This document shows positions 34,481 through 46,689 of a stretch of DNA of 64,000 bases, in pieces. Both the position numbers and the translations under genes were made by a program. A model generated the notes under the pieces. The model saw nothing but the letters and a program-made list of their open reading frames with translations, was not told the DNA's origin and searched no databases. How positions within the stretch are numbered: the first letter of the stretch is position 1; every line of letters starts with the position of its first letter. The stretch comes from Dillenia suffruticosa (Eukaryota > Streptophyta > Magnoliopsida > Dilleniales > Dilleniaceae), in assembly GCA_033439265.1 (NCBI GenBank), contig JAVTVX010000030.1, positions 9,001,774 through 9,065,773 on the forward strand, read 5' to 3'.

Positions 34481-35712
34481 TCGCTAAAAAGTATTAGCGA
34501 TAGATTTTTTTTGTCGCTAAATCCGTCACTGAAAATCACCCCACTAAATATTACCGATAAAATACTATTCGTTGCTAAACTATCAGCAATGAATTAGCGA
34601 CGGATTCTGTTGTTAAAAAATCTATCACTAATCCATCAAGATAATATGTAAAAGTATTAGCGATTGATATTTTCCGTCACTCATTCTTGGCACCTGAGGG
34701 TGCTGTTCACGTTCCCCCATGCACATGTCCTCACGCACGCCCGTGACACCCCGCACCCCTGGCACCAGCTCGCGCGCACCCGCCGATACACTAGCTCCGA
34801 GCACACCTTGCATTTTTTTGCAAAAAATGTCTCTATCTAGGATTGAACTTGTGCACACAATGTGGATTATGAGTTGTCCAACCACTATACCACAATCCAT
34901 TCTATAATATCTTTTTTTTATTTATTATCTAACTCTCACTTTTTTTTAATATTAATCTTACTCTCACTTTTGTTTTAAAAGATTTTATCTTAATCTCACA
35001 TTTTTTTTTTCTTATCTCACTCTCATTTTTTTTTTCCCTTTACCTTGGGGTAATTTTTTTTATTGAATATTTTCATTGAATTTTTCTAACTGTTTAAATT
35101 CGATATTGATTAAATTTGTGCTAAATAAAGAAATAAAATATTTCTTTGATTAATTAAGATAGAATAACAAATTATTTTTTTTATTTACCCATTAATTTGA
35201 ATAATAAAAGAATAGTTAAAAAGAAAAAATAATAATAAAAAGAAAAAGAATTATAAAATAATAAAAGAAAAGAAAAAAATTAAAAAATATAGAAAAAAAT
35301 CCATCGCTAATCGGTTGGTAATCCGATATTAAAATTTTTATCGCTAATCCGTTACTGATTGTACAACTATCAGTGATGGATTAGCAACAGATATTTTTCA
35401 TCGCTAAAATTCCATTGCTGATAACTATATATAATTTATTTTTTTACTTTTCACCACTACACCAACGGATTAGTGACGAATATTTCTATCTCGAAAATTT
35501 CCGTCACTAATCGTTCATTGATAATTTTACAATTTTTTTTAACTTTAGACGACTATAGCGACAGATTAGCGATGGAAATATTTCTGTAGTTAATTTTTAT
35601 CGCTAATCTCTCGATAATTTATCCGACATTAATCCGTCATAATTTATCGCTATTTCGATGGATTTTTTTTATCAGTAATTTTTTATCACTGATACCCTAT
35701 TTTTTGTAGTGA
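34422..35712. mobile_element. Small non-autonomous CACTA element 3, with tRNA-like module
   Basis: The left terminus is CACTACTAGAATATAAG and the right terminus, inverted, is CACTACAAAAAATAGGG. The 3-bp duplication ATA is present at 34419-34421 and 35713-35715. Subterminal arrays of TTAGCGACGGA-type repeats lie at both ends. Internally, read on the minus strand, are an AT-rich spacer, a tRNA-like module and a GC-rich block (34690-34810) as in elements 1 and 2. Open frames over the GC-rich block are probably not genes. Confidence 0.85.
34839..34892 (-). promoter_or_regulatory. tRNA-like A/B box module in CACTA element 3
   Basis: This is the best preserved of the three modules. The A box TGGTATAGTGG (34882-34892) fits TRGYNNARNGG fully. 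The B box AGTTCAATCCT (34839-34849) contains GTTCAATCC, a full match to GTTCRANNC. They are separated by 32 bp. The intervening CTCATAA would suit an anticodon loop, but stems are poor and no intact tRNA fold is claimed. Confidence 0.6.
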
Positions 35713-36229
35713 TAACCGATAAAATAAATATTTTTATCAATAATTTTAAAATCTTCATAAATTAAACATAAATATTTTAAAATATTTCTAAATATTTAAA
35801 GTTTATATACTTTTTTCTTTTTTCTTGACTCTTAAGTAGATAATTGGTTTTGCGATCACATCAGTCAAACTCCTCATTTATAACATTGCTTATTCTATTG
35901 AACTTATGAAGTATCGTTATTACGACAATGAATTTTTTTTAGTCAATGAAAATAGCTTCATATCCTATAAGATATGTCACTTTTTTTTTTTTCAAACTCC
36001 AATTGTTCATTTAATGACATTTCTTTGTTAAAATGTGCATGATTGAATATTTCTTTTGCATCTTGTACTAGGGTGCTTTCTCTAAAATCAAAAAATGATA
36101 TCATTCACCTTTATATGTTGCGAGATATCCTTTTAACTTAGGATAGCCAACATCCACACTACATAATATTTACTTAAGAAAAGATTAAATGTTTCATTGT
36201 TAGTTTATTACAAATATCAAAAAATGCAT

Positions 36230-36900
36230 GCATACATACATATATATATCTTAAGAAACTTTATAGTATAAAAATTATAAGTTGTACCAATAGGAGGATG
36301 AGGGAATACAATTTTCTTTTCTTCAAGCACATTTAAAAGATTACGAGTGTCATCCATAGTCCAAGACCAACTAACAACAATAAAGATAAATAACATGTCA
36401 AACCTACACACATGATATTGTGTCTGATATCCTTTTTTACCAATAAAACAAATTTGATCATTTGCATGAGGAATATGTGATCCATTTAGTAGCACCAATC
36501 TGACCTTGAAAATAAGACCAAAATTTACTGTCAACTTTAACTTTTTTTTGGAACTTCTGTGAATTAGGGATTTGGAGTGTTGGCAATTTTGCTATTAAGA
36601 AAACATAAACCATCCAAAATTTCATCAAACTTTCTACTTACAATCTCTCCTAATTTTCTAAATTTATTTTAGGCACTATGATTTGATTCGCTAAATACAC
36701 AAGTCCAAAGAAGCAAAGTGATAGCTTCGAATGCAGTTATCTTCTTTACATGGATGTAATCGTTATTTGTTCACCAATTTATCTCTAAGCTACAAAACGA
36801 CATAAGGTTCGATTTGTATCCTTCTCGAGAAGTATGTAAATTTTTACATCCATCCCTAAAAATAATTAAATCTTCCATTGTTTCCATAAATATTTCATAT
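36230..36900 (-). pseudogene. PIF/Harbinger transposase relic
   Basis: A minus-strand frame at 36534-36217 has LNGSHIPHAN, GKKGYQTQ, CRFDMLF and a final FPHPPIGTTY. This is the order of Harbinger DDE transposases (usually DGTHI..., RKG..TQN, CDFDM.F, FPHPP). The first catalytic Asp reads Asn. Upstream, about 36560-36690, a second frame gives GEIVSRKFDEIL and FTEVPKK, the usual N-terminal part. Stops between the parts mean it is inactive. Confidence 0.7.
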
Positions 36901-38153
36901 GATATATAATTGCTATATTAGCTCCTTTATGCATATATTTTTATAAAAATCTTACACATTTTATTCCTTTTACAACATGCTATTCATTAGAAGACATATG
37001 AACGACAACATTAAAATAAATATATTAAAATCCAAATATATCCTAAATTTAAAAACTAAATATTGTATCGAATACATGAAATAAAGAGAGCAAACAATAA
37101 CCTAAAATGATAGGGAGACAATTAAATTCATGAAGTAATTAAAATACTTAAGTAATGAAATACTCACTTGAATACATAAAACAAATCCATTTTATTTTCT
37201 TACTAGAATGTTGTAAAGAAATAAAAATAAATAAATAAATCTATGTTCTTTTTTTGTAACCAATTGTAGTACAAAATTGAATTCCTCCACACTCAATCTC
37301 CCCTGATTTTTAAACTTGTTTTTATGATAACACAAACATTTTGAGTTGCATTATACTTTCTACAACCACACATAATTGTTCCAATATTTTTTGCAAGTTT
37401 TCCAGCATTCCCATTTTTTACTTTACTCTTTCCAACTTGTTGTTCTAATTCTTCTGGCATCATTTTCATTTTCCTCTTTTGCTAAGTGTTTATTGCATGG
37501 CTTAATTTTTCACCTCTTTAATCTTCTTTAGCAATAAATTCAACAATATTTTCTAGTGAAGTAGGATTTGCATTTTTGTTGATATCTTCAATCACATGAG
37601 TCCATGCATTTTGGACTGTAACGATTATACTGCTAATTACAAATTCTAATTTCTCAAGATGTTGAAACCCTTGTATCGAAACCTAACATGAGCTTTATTT
37701 TCCTAGACAATCATAGAAAAGAAAATTTTAAAAGATTTTTCATTTGCAAATTATTTAAAACCTGTAAACTAATTTGCTTACCCCTATCCTAACTTCCCAC
37801 CATATGACATCAGTTTCAATGGTTTCGATCTCAAGGTTCAAGCCTAAACTTGTTTCTTTTCCCTTCAATTAATTCCATAAATCTTAGTCACACCTTAAAG
37901 CATCCATTCTATTTTTGAATTGCTTTTGAAACCAATTTTTCTTAGTATGTAGCTTGCTTTTCTTGTGAATTTTTTTTTTTGGGTTAGCTCTTCAAACACT
38001 ACCATATTCCTTGTTTGTATACATGAAGTGACATGGAATGAAGGGCCCGCAAGAATGCTCTAAAGAAACCAAATGTCTTGTATAATGGTTTCACATGGAC
38101 CAAAATAAACAAAGATGGAAACTGTTGGTTGCGACAACACTTTCATTAGTTTA
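36901..38153. other. No gene seen
   Basis: AT-rich DNA that may include remains of the Harbinger element. No further domain is recognised. Confidence 0.5.
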
Positions 38154-38158
38154 CTCTT

Positions 38159-38552
38159 TGTGGAGTATGGGTGCGGATCTGCCCACGTGGGTAGACCCAA
38201 GACCCAAACCTTTTAATTTTGAATTTAAATTTAAAAGGGAGAGAAAATGGGGGTGCTTTTTTAGAGAGTAAGAAAAACGTGAATGAAGCATGGGAATGAA
38301 CAACAATGAAAATGCATTGTGTTTGTGAAATTAGAGAGTAAGAAAAATAATCAAAAATTATGAGAGGGCTTGAAGAGCATTGATCATTCCACCAAATGGT
38401 ATTTGAATTGTGAACCAAGAAGGTGATCCAACTTGCGTGACACTTTTTAGACCTAAAATACTCAATCGTCAAAATATAAGTGATCAATCCATTTAAAATC
38501 CGAGAAATTTTGTATGAGATAAATATGTTTGTTGGTTTTTTTAAAACTTTCA
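38159..38552 (+). repeat. 5' LTR of the copia element
   Basis: The repeat runs from TGTGGAGTATGG to TTAAAACTTTCA and is clearly similar to 45130-45526, sharing for example GCATTGTGTTTGTGAAATTAGA, GAGCATTGATCATTCCACCAAAT and ATAAATATGTTTGTTGGTT. Confidence 0.85.
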
Positions 38553-38553
38553 T

Positions 38554-38566
38554 TGGTATTAGAGCC
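38554..38566 (+). other. Primer binding site of the copia element
   Basis: TGGTATTAGAGCC directly follows the 5' LTR. It matches the initiator-tRNA-Met complementary site TGGTATCAGAGC with one change. Confidence 0.85.
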
Positions 38567-39639
38567 TGTTTGGATTGTTTCCTACTTTTTTTTTTGGTAT
38601 TAAGAACATGAAAAATGCCATTTTAGAAACAACCCAAATGCATGATATTTTTTATGAGTTGTTAACGGTAACTTTTGTTGTGGTTGATGAAATACCCTCA
38701 TAATTTTACAGTGGTATGCATATATCATAAGCATCAATTTGCAAAATATCATGTTCATATGTTTGGTATTTTGAGAGATATTTAAAACCCTAGTTGAAAA
38801 TTGATGCACTCATATCTTTTAGAATAATGCATTTCATGATATGATTTTTATATGGTTAGATTACTCTTGAAAATTGCTTTCCAACTATATAAAAAATGTG
38901 AAAAATGATTAACAAATGAGAAAGAAATAGGCATGTAAAGTTAGGGTCGAATTTCAAAAATTTTCTGAAATTATGAAGAAGATAAATAGTAACCGTGGCT
39001 TATTCCTACTCTCAGCAACCCGCACATGAAGCCCAAATGCTAAACTAGAGATATCCGATTTGAAATCCGAGGCCACCATTGAACTCAGAGACATAAAAAA
39101 TGAGGAATAACCACAACATGGTGACCATGCACAGCAGAGAAGGTGGCACGTGGGCCTCACGCACCACCACTGGCGTGTGAGGAAATAATATTCTTTTTTA
39201 TTTTTGCACGACCCAACAATGATGGTGAGTGGACGTGCATGCCTATTTTGGTTAGAATTTTCATTTTATTTATTTGGATTTTTCTGTGAATTTTAATGTA
39301 TTTTTTGAAGTTGAAAAATATTTTTTATTGATTTTTAAATCAATAAATTGTTGAAAAATTATAGAAAAATCCTCTTTCAGTCCAAAAAAATTTCAAGAAG
39401 TTTTGTATTAATTTAGAATTTTTTTTTTAATTTTGGCGATCCAGGTGTAAATTGTTTACACTCTCTTGATTTTATACTCTTGTATGTATGAAAATTTTAT
39501 TTTTTCAACATAAGATTATTTGAAAATTGAGCATATTATTTGAAATTTTTATTTCTAAATTTCTTGTATAATTTTATGGTTGGTTTTGTGCCTGACCTAT
39601 AATTCCCATTTTTAGAAAAATAGTGATAATTATATGCAT

Positions 39640-42600
39640 TCTTGAAATTCTTCCGTGTCTTTAAGAGAGGGAAAGAAATTTGAAAAGTTCAGAATATTAG
39701 ATAAAATTGGGTCAAATGTTAATTTATGAAATAAACCCATCTCATGCTTTGCCGAATCATTTGGAGATCATGGAAACGAAATGTTTAGAACTTATTCAAC
39801 TAGGCCATGCCTTTTGGAAGGATAGCGTGTACATACTGAGAAATTCCCTACTTGCTTATTGGGTTAACATGGTTGATGAGTTATTTGTCAAGAATGGGAC
39901 ATGATTCTTGACGATATGAGGCTAACAATAATAGAAATATGGGAAGTCAAGAACATAGAGATCAAATGAAGAAAATACTAACCCAAAGTATAAATAGTTC
40001 ACCACATGCTATAAGGAGATTTCTCCTATGGATAGGCTATCAAAGGGAATAGTGCAAATGATATCAAGAATAGATGAATAATACAATTATTATGTTTTTT
40101 TTTGCGTGCTGTGATCGTATGTTAGAACCATGATCATGTACTAGTGAAACTTATAAATTTTTAATATAAAGTTTAAATTGAGAATATGATTGGCCATACT
40201 TTTTGGTTTTCACATGGTCATGTATGCAAAAGAAAACTAGTTTATGTTGAATAAAAATTTTGAATCGGTAGAATTTAAATAATTTTCATTCAAAATTGAA
40301 ATATTATTTAAATATTTTGTGTATTTAAATAAAAATTTTGGATTGATAAAATTAGAGTAATTCTCATTTAGAATTGTAATATTATTTACATATTTTAAGT
40401 ATTTAATTGAGAAGTCTTTTGGTTTGAAGAATTTGAGTAATTTTCACATAAAATCCATTGAATTTTATAACTTTATATTAAATTTGTGATGATGATACAT
40501 TAGAATCATAGATGATGATTGGAAATCTTGTGAACTTTTGATTCTATATCTAATGTTAACTTGTCATGAATGTTACTTGTGAAATACAAAACTGTGTGTA
40601 ACATATGAGCATTAATCCTTGTGTCTACCCTCTTAGAATCTAAATCATAGTATCGATGTCCATTATTGCAGACTTGCATTGATGTGACAAATTGAATGCC
40701 AATAATCTAAGATATGATGTCATCAAATATGGTATGCACTGAAAGAACAAGATGTTTTAGGAGGCATCAACTATGTCATACAAGACCCTAGCGTAGGCAA
40801 TACTACTTAATATAAGAGAGATCAAGATACTTACCAAAAATGGAAAAAGAGAGATTCCACTACTCGAGCGGTCTTGGTAAGCCTTGTGGTTGATGACATG
40901 ATCCTTGAGTGTGAGCGATATCTGACTTCTCATGACATCTGGATGCACCTCAAATAATGTTTGAAGGTCATGTTAAACATGATAAGAGAGTTGAAGTCAA
41001 CTGATCTTGTTCTCTTCAATGAACAAAAGTTCCAGTCTTGATCCGATTTCTTCTTACAAGTAGGAGCACTTGAAAGTCAGTTTGACTCACAATAACAGTG
41101 TGAAGACTTTCTCGAATATTGCTCGCTACATGGAGTCTAAAAATGTGCAGTTTGGTGTTGTAAGATTTATAACTAATGTTTTTGTTGTATGGACCATTTC
41201 CTAGAGAGTCTTGGACTCTAAGTGAGAAAGGAACGGTAACAAAAGCGAGAAAGGAACCGTAACATAAGCAAGAAAGGAAATGTGACCGGAGACTGATCAC
41301 AAAAGAACAACTCCGAATATAAGAATAAACTAAAAAACATTTGTAGATTTTTGTCGAGTGTCTTCTAGTAAGAGATGGATTTATGTGGGGAACAATATGA
41401 AAATTGAGGTTAAAGGAATTGACACTTGTAAATTGGAGTTACAAAATAATTGAATTCTCATTTTGTATAATATTTTTTACGTACCAGAAATTCGATAGAA
41501 TTTAATATCTATTCTTGTTCTTTTGAAATATGGTTATGTTTTGAACTTTCAAAAAAATAGGCTTAGTTTGTTTTTGAACGACATGTATATTAGTTTTGGA
41601 CAACTAGTAAATGGTTTCATGGTGTTGCAATGTGATAGACGAATACTTAACTATATAATTAAACATTGTTATGTTCGCAAATGTTTGCAAAATGATGAGA
41701 AAACCATTTGAAAAAGCCATATAGGTTGAATTTCCATAATTGTTAGTTTATTCGTATATTTGTGATCCAATGAATGTTAAGACTCGATGTTGAGTAGATA
41801 AAATGATAAAGGGTATTTTAGAGTAGATAAATGGCATAAATATCTATCAGATCAATTAAGAATCTATGTAATGAAAGAGAGGGCTAATCTGACATTTGAC
41901 TATTGCTTATACTCCTTAGCAGAATAATGTTATGGTGAGAAAAAAAAGGATATTGTTGAATATGACAAGATCTATAATGGTACAACATAGTTTGTCAATT
42001 TTCTTTTGGAAAGATATCTTATTGACTGCGACTCATATTTTGAACAAAATGTCTTCAAAATCAATACTAACACCATATAACTTTGGAATGGTAGAAAACC
42101 ATGTCTGAGTGACCTCACATCTTGGAGATCGACCGTTTGTATCTAAAATTTTTCTAATAAATTTCAAAAATTAGATCCCCATGGAAGTAAGAGTATTTTT
42201 ATAAAATATTCTGACTAGTCTAAAGGTTAAATATACGTTGGTGAATAAAAAGAGAGTACTGTAATAGAGATTGAATCACGAATGTTATACTTTTGGAGAA
42301 TGAATTTTCTAGCAGTGGTGAAGTGAAGGATATAGAGTTTTTATTTGAATTAGTTAATTCAAATGATGGTTCTATCTATACTGGATCAAAGCAATCACGA
42401 GAAAATGAGTTAGATATTGATGCTAGTAGAAAGGTTTTGAATTCTAGCAATCTAATTGAGTTTACAACTCAGACAAGTCTAGGAAAGCAGTATAGGAATA
42501 TTATTTTGAGAATGAAGGACATGCTTTTATTATTTTCTCAGGTCTAAAAACGTAAATGAGACTTTATCTACTCCTACCAAGGATAAATGGAAAAGATAAT

Positions 42601-43800
42601 AGAAAAAGAATTAAAATCAATGAAATCCAATCATACTTTAGGAATTTGTTGAACTTCTTATAGGATGCAAAATTATTGAAAACAAGTGGGTTCTGAAAAT
42701 AAAACATAATGCATATTGAACTATTGAGAGATATAAGTCTCAACTGATGATAAGAGATTACACTCAGTAAAAGGGTGTTGATAATGAGAAAATATTTTTT
42801 CGATAGTGAGATTTGCCTTCATTCGTCTGTTATTGACAATAGTGACCAATTTAGATTTAAAATTACGTTAAATGGATATGAAAACTTTCTTTATAAATAG
42901 AGAATTTGAGGAAGAATTTTATATGAGACAATCAAAGAGTTTTGTCATTAAAGACCAGGAAAACAGAGTATATAGATTGAATAGATCAATTTATAGTTTT
43001 AAATAGTTTTCAATATATTGGAATTTGAGATTTTATATAGATGTGATCTCTTATGATTTCGTCAAAATAAATGAAAAATCATTGTATCTATATGAATAAA
43101 TCCGATGACAAGTTTATCATTCTATCCCTATATGTCGAGAACATATTATTAATCATGAATGATAAGAAATATATCTTTCAGATCTTGAAATGGTTGTTTT
43201 TCAATTTTAAGATAAAATATATGGGTGAAGTAAATTGAGAATCAAAACCAATAAAAATCATTTCAATAGATTATTGGAATTATTTCAAAAGTTTTATATA
43301 ATAAAAACTCTAGAACGATACGAAATTGAAAATTACAAACCCATTGATACTTTTGTGGTTACAGACGATGGTTTAAGTGATGACATATATACTAAAAACT
43401 CCTAATGAATAGATGAAATGTTCAAAATACCGTATTCTAGTACAGTAGGGAGTTTGAAGTACGTTATGATGTGAAATCGTCCTGATATTTGTTAAGCTGT
43501 GGATTTGGTCAATAAGTATCAAACCAATATAGGGAAATTGATTGGATTGCTTAAAAAAGGATATTGGGATACCTAAAATGAACTGCAAATTATTTTCTTT
43601 ATTGTCAAGAAAAAGATTGATTATGAAAGGAGAAATGGATACTAATTGGAAATGTGATTTAGATAATAGACAATCTATATTTAGTTATATTTCTTATTCA
43701 ATGATAAATCTATCTCATGGAGTAGTAAAAAAAATCTGTGTATTTCTTATTATAATAGAAATAGAATTTATGGTCTGTGTTCCCACAGATTAAGGAAAAT
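39640..43800 (+). pseudogene. copia polyprotein relic
   Basis: An open stretch at 39707-39904 is unassigned. Pre-integrase homology (VGNNMKIEVKGIDT, then YVPEI, then LISI) lies at 41370-41520. Integrase C-terminal pieces (YTP.QNNVMVRKKR, ILNKMSSKS, PYNFGM) are at 41900-42090. Reverse transcriptase pieces follow at 42590-43060. An RNase H start (YSSTVGSLKYVMM) is near 43435. Frameshifts are frequent and the integrase catalytic core is not recognisable. Confidence 0.7.
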
Positions 43801-45102
43801 GTTTGATTGAGTAAAATTTTGTAATATTTGAAAGAATCAACAATCCAGTGAAATCTATGAGTTTGTAACAATAAATTAACTGTTACTTATGCTAAAGACT
43901 CCAAATATAATAGCAAAACCAAACATATAAACACAAATTTCAATTTTATCAAAAGACATGATTGAAAATGGAGAAATAATATTGAATTATATACCCACGC
44001 ATTTGATGGTGGTTGTGCATTTTACAAAACCAATACCTAGAGACATATTTGTAAGATATGTTAGATCTCTTGAATTGCATGGGTCATGACAGCATTTGTG
44101 GATGTGATTGAGATTATAATCATATACGAAGTATATGATGTAATTATCATATTTATTGATATTTGAATTTTATTTTTGTATCCAAAATTCTTATATTTAC
44201 GCTTAAAGGTATGTTAGACAAGTTTTGGAGAAAGACTCTCTCACACGAACAATCGACTTTAATGTCTATATGATATATAGAGATGAAAAAATGTTAATTT
44301 ATGATGGATTAACATGCAAGCCCCCTTAATAGAATACTAAGATGAGATTACCAGTTGAGTATATATATGTGGTAATCGAAATGGATTTTCCATAATCCAT
44401 TGAAATTGTCTAATAGTTAGGTGTGAGTTTTTTCTAATGTTGTGAGATTTTGGAAGACTTGTAAGGAGCAAAACTTAAGTCAAGTGTTGTGTATATTTGA
44501 ATTAAGACCTGTATTATACATTATCTTAGAAAAAAAGATTTATAATTTCAAATGGGAAGAAATAGTATCGTAGTACGTGTTTCATAATACGTGTGTTTTT
44601 GTGACTATATGAGTAATAATATGATACATTTTTCTTCACGTCATTGTGTGAGAGCCAGATGTTCGTATTCAATCTCAATTTTTACCTTTAAAATATTCGT
44701 CTATTTTTTGAAATTTTATTTTAATGCTGCTATTTTATCATGTCACTAACAAATTATTATTAATTCGATATGGCGGTATATACCTAAAAAATAGTTACGA
44801 TAAAGTTAAAAATTAGTAATATGAAAGGATGACTATTTTTTATCGACACATTGCTCTTTATTCACGGGCCAATCAATTATGTCCATGACTTAGTTTTTAC
44901 AGATATAATTATGGATACGTGAATGAATTTGAATCAAGTATACACTTACATTGTTTTAATGCATGAGAAATATGTTGATTGTGTTGAGTAAAAGAGACTT
45001 ATGGTATAGCGAGATACGATATTCTCATCACTACATTGAAAGTGAACTGCTATATATATCCTTAATCAGTGTATAAATCTAAAATTTTTTGTATTCTCAC
45101 AT

Positions 45103-45526
45103 GTAACACATCCACTGCCTGTATAATTTTAAATTTGAATTTAAAAGGGAAAGAAAATGGGAGGTGATTGTTTAGAAAACCAACCTAACTCCCTCTCTCT
45201 CTCTCAACTCCGCTAGTGTATCAACTTCTCTTTTTTTTTCTTAGAAAAACATGAATGAAGCATGGGAATAAACAACAATGAGAATGCATTGTGTTTGTGA
45301 AATTAGAAAGTGAGAAAAAATCAAAAATTATGAGAAAGTTTGAAGAGCATTGATCATTCCACCAAATAGCATTTGGATTGTGAATAAAAAAGTGATCCGA
45401 TTTACATGACACCTTCTAAATCTAGAATGTCCAATCATTAGAAAAAGATAAGTGATTCTAACCCATTTAAGATTTTAGAAATTTTGTATAAGATAAATAT
45501 GTTTGTTGGTTGTTTTAAAACCTTTA
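45103..45526 (+). repeat. 3' LTR of the copia element
   Basis: It matches the 5' LTR from about 45130 onward. The first ~30 bp differ, so the start is uncertain. It carries an extra segment with a CT run near 45195 that the 5' LTR lacks. Divergence between the LTRs indicates an old insertion. Confidence 0.75.
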
Positions 45527-45531
45527 CTCTT

Positions 45532-46680
45532 GATAATCGTTCTTGGCCATTAGTCATTTCAATTACCAATTCTTTTGGTCCCCATAGCAGAAGTCTCCAT
45601 GTAATACTACAAGATCATTTTCACATTTCTGTGAAACTATGATTGTTTGTGCAGAGTCTATTCTTGAAAACTTAGATTTTGCACATATACGCATGTGTTG
45701 AGTAGTGGCCAGCATTGGGTTTTCATATTGACTGGGTTTTATTTGCACCTTTTCCAGTTACTTCGGCTATTTGAAGTCTTTTATTAGGGTGATCTTGCCT
45801 AATCAAGAGGATGGATAACCCATTAATAACAGAGTAGGGGATTCGATGCGTGTTGTTCAAAAATGGTTATTGGGATTTTGATAGGTAGATTCTTTTGATA
45901 AAGATATACAGCTTTAAAATTTTGTCAAATGATATTACTTTTTTCCCCTAACAAATATGTAATTTGCTTCATCAGACGAAAATACATAAACATATCAGTT
46001 TTTGCAAATATAGTTTGTAGGAATGATATTATTAAAAAAAATGAAGTTCAAGTAGCAATTAGATTATTACTCAAAATTAAAAGATAATTTTGTTTTTTTA
46101 TCATTTTTTTATATTTTTTTTGAGGTTTTTGTTATACAAATATACATATTTTACCCGGTTACTTATATTATAGAATAGTTTTGGTTAAGTTATGAACTTT
46201 ACTGTTTAACTTATTTTAAATTACTTATAATATGTATTTGGTGGATTATGATGGGGTGACAGTGGCAGCTTGGATTGCAGAAGAGCGTTGATTTATAAGT
46301 ATTTTGATAATCACTCTACAATGATGTGTTGAACTTGTTTAAATTTAAAAACAAAATTAATAACGCGTTAAGAATTTGGTTGAACTACAAAAAAGGATGA
46401 AATTTTGAAAAGAAAAAAACAATAACAATAAGAAAAAAGATTCGCTACAATTAACAAAAGGGATAAAAAAATTTCATAAAAAAATAAGAACAAACAATTG
46501 AAAGACAAAAAAAAAAAGGAAAAAGGGTAATAAATTTTTAAGAAACATATAGCAAAGGGGAAAATTATCTTCTCAGAACATTCGCTACAATCACAACAAT
46601 CTGCTAGACTTTAATCCCAAAATTTGAAATCTATCATTTGAGAGATAGATATTGTAAAAAAAAAAAAAAAGAGTACAAAA
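45532..46680. other. No gene seen
   Basis: Right flank of the copia insertion. A 61-codon open stretch on the minus strand (45748-45563) has no recognised similarity. The rest is AT-rich. Confidence 0.5.
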
Positions 46681-46689
46681 GTATTGACT

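Larger units (their letters stand above)
38159..45526 (+). mobile_element. Ty1/copia LTR retrotransposon, complete ends but decayed
   Basis: Two related direct repeats bound the unit. The 5-bp duplication CTCTT is perfect at 38154-38158 and 45527-45531. The first LTR starts TGTGG and ends CTTTCA, followed by a primer binding site. Internal plus-strand sequence shows pre-integrase and integrase pieces (41.3-42.15 kb), then reverse transcriptase and RNase H (42.55-43.6 kb), the copia order. Many stops and a missing integrase core show it is inactive. Total length is about 7.4 kb. Confidence 0.85.

Noticed and set aside
34628-34900. GC-rich open frame on the minus strand
   Set aside because: It overlaps the GC-rich block and tRNA-like module of CACTA element 3, and the other two copies do not keep the frame.
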